Position numbers and translations under genes: made by a program. From the NCBI GenBank assembly GCA_937871705.1, contig CALMOO010000465.1:1-5633 (forward strand): a stretch of 5,633 bases of DNA. The letters run 5' to 3'. Source of the DNA: an uncultured Hymenobacter sp. GTDB taxonomy: Bacteria; Bacteroidota; Bacteroidia; Cytophagales; Hymenobacteraceae. Shown here piece after piece: positions 5,129 through 5,633 of this stretch. The first letter of the stretch is position 1. Each line of letters opens with the position of its first letter. A model generated the notes under the pieces. It was not told where the DNA came from, made no database searches, and was given only the letters and a program-made list of their open reading frames with translations.

Positions 5129-5633
5129 ATGCAACACGATGTTCGGCGCATGCTCCTGGTAGCCGTGTGCATTTATACGGCGGCCTTTCTGGTCACAATT
5201 CTGCTGCACGAAGGGGCGCATGCGCTGGCAGCGCTGGCGGTGGGCAGCCACCCAATGCTGTACAATACCCACGTCGAAAACCCGCCCGTGGCGCCGGGCC
5301 AGCAGGTGCTCATTTCCTTGGCCGGGCCGGTGTTCAGCCTGGTGCAAGGCCTTAGCTGCCTGTGGCTTATGAGCCGAGGGCGAGGCACGGGGGTAGGCGC
5401 GCTGTTTGGGTTGTTTCTGGGTGTTTTTGGGGTAATAAATTTTCTGGGCTACCTCATGACCGGGCCACTCGTGGCTTATGGCGACGTGGGCCAGGCCGAG
5501 CACCTGCTGGGCATGCCGCTGGGCGTGGCCATTGTGCTAGCGGTGGCGGGCGGCGTGGGGGCACACCTGGGCATTCAGCGCACGGCACCCTTGTTTATGC
5601 GCTTTGTGCCGGCGGCCCCGGTTGGTGCTACCC
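5129..5633 (+). CDS. M50-like membrane zinc metallopeptidase (site-2-protease type), 3' end cut off
   Basis: An open frame of 168 codons runs off the right edge with no stop. It encodes a hydrophobic membrane protein. The first helix (about residues 8-26) leads straight into HEGAH at 27-31, an HExxH zinc motif at the membrane edge. This is followed by ALAALAVG, as in M50 peptidases (LHELGHALAA type). ISLAGPVFSLVQG at 62-74 resembles the conserved GP-containing helix after the active site. Helices follow at about 89-110 and 131-147. Asp119 in GPLVAYGDVGQ is the best candidate for the third zinc ligand, where classic M50 proteins have NPDG or LDGG. The ATG at 5129 keeps the basic N-terminus (HDVRR); an AGG at 5118-5120 lies 8 bases before it. 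M50 enzymes cut transmembrane segments, often anti-sigma factors, but no substrate is evident here. It is divergent from the S8 gene. Family assignment rests on HExxH plus topology. Confidence 0.78.
   Translation, partial: MQHDVRRMLLVAVCIYTAAFLVTILLHEGAHALAALAVGSHPMLYNTHVENPPVAPGQQVLISLAGPVFSLVQGLSCLWLMSRGRGTGVGALFGLFLGVFGVINFLGYLMTGPLVAYGDVGQAEHLLGMPLGVAIVLAVAGGVGAHLGIQRTAPLFMRFVPAAPVGAT

Noticed and set aside
5066..5503. 145-codon minus-strand frame at the right end
   Set aside because: It is antisense to the M50-like gene, which has HExxH and a proper membrane topology.

Overview
The window looks like a GC-rich member of the Bacteroidota, most like Hymenobacter or a relative in the Cytophagales. 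The reasons are a subtilase ending in a type IX secretion (T9SS) sorting domain, an M57-type 'HEIGH' metallopeptidase lipoprotein, GC-rich third codon positions, and gene starts with little or no Shine-Dalgarno sequence. The genus is my inference from protein style; no search was run.

Layout, left to right. (1) Positions 3-146 (+) hold the C-terminal end of a b-type cytochrome membrane protein, cut by the window edge. (2) An ECF-type RNA polymerase sigma factor follows at 233-775 (+). (3) Positions 776-1359 form a gene-poor stretch where an anti-sigma gene might be expected; I see only small hairpins and an AT-richer patch. (4) A predicted secreted zinc-peptidase lipoprotein of the M57 type lies at 1360-2166 (+). 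(5) A strong bidirectional terminator sits at 2196-2228. (6) On the minus strand, 2247-4904 is a large subtilisin-like (S8) T9SS-exported protease. Its frame is open except for one in-frame TAG at 4464-4466, which separates the signal peptide and propeptide from the catalytic part. (7) A divergent intergenic region of about 220 bp follows. (8) A membrane-embedded M50-like metallopeptidase starts at 5129 (+) and runs off the right edge.

The right-hand two thirds therefore holds three unrelated peptidases: a lipoprotein metzincin-type, a secreted serine type and an intramembrane-type metallopeptidase. The first two are convergent and share a terminator; the last two are divergent. Nothing in the sequence shows that they act in one pathway. 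The most notable observations are the amber codon in an otherwise intact subtilase and the Glu at the position where subtilases carry the catalytic Asp. I found no CRISPR array, tRNA, rRNA or intact mobile element, and no convincing new multi-gene system.
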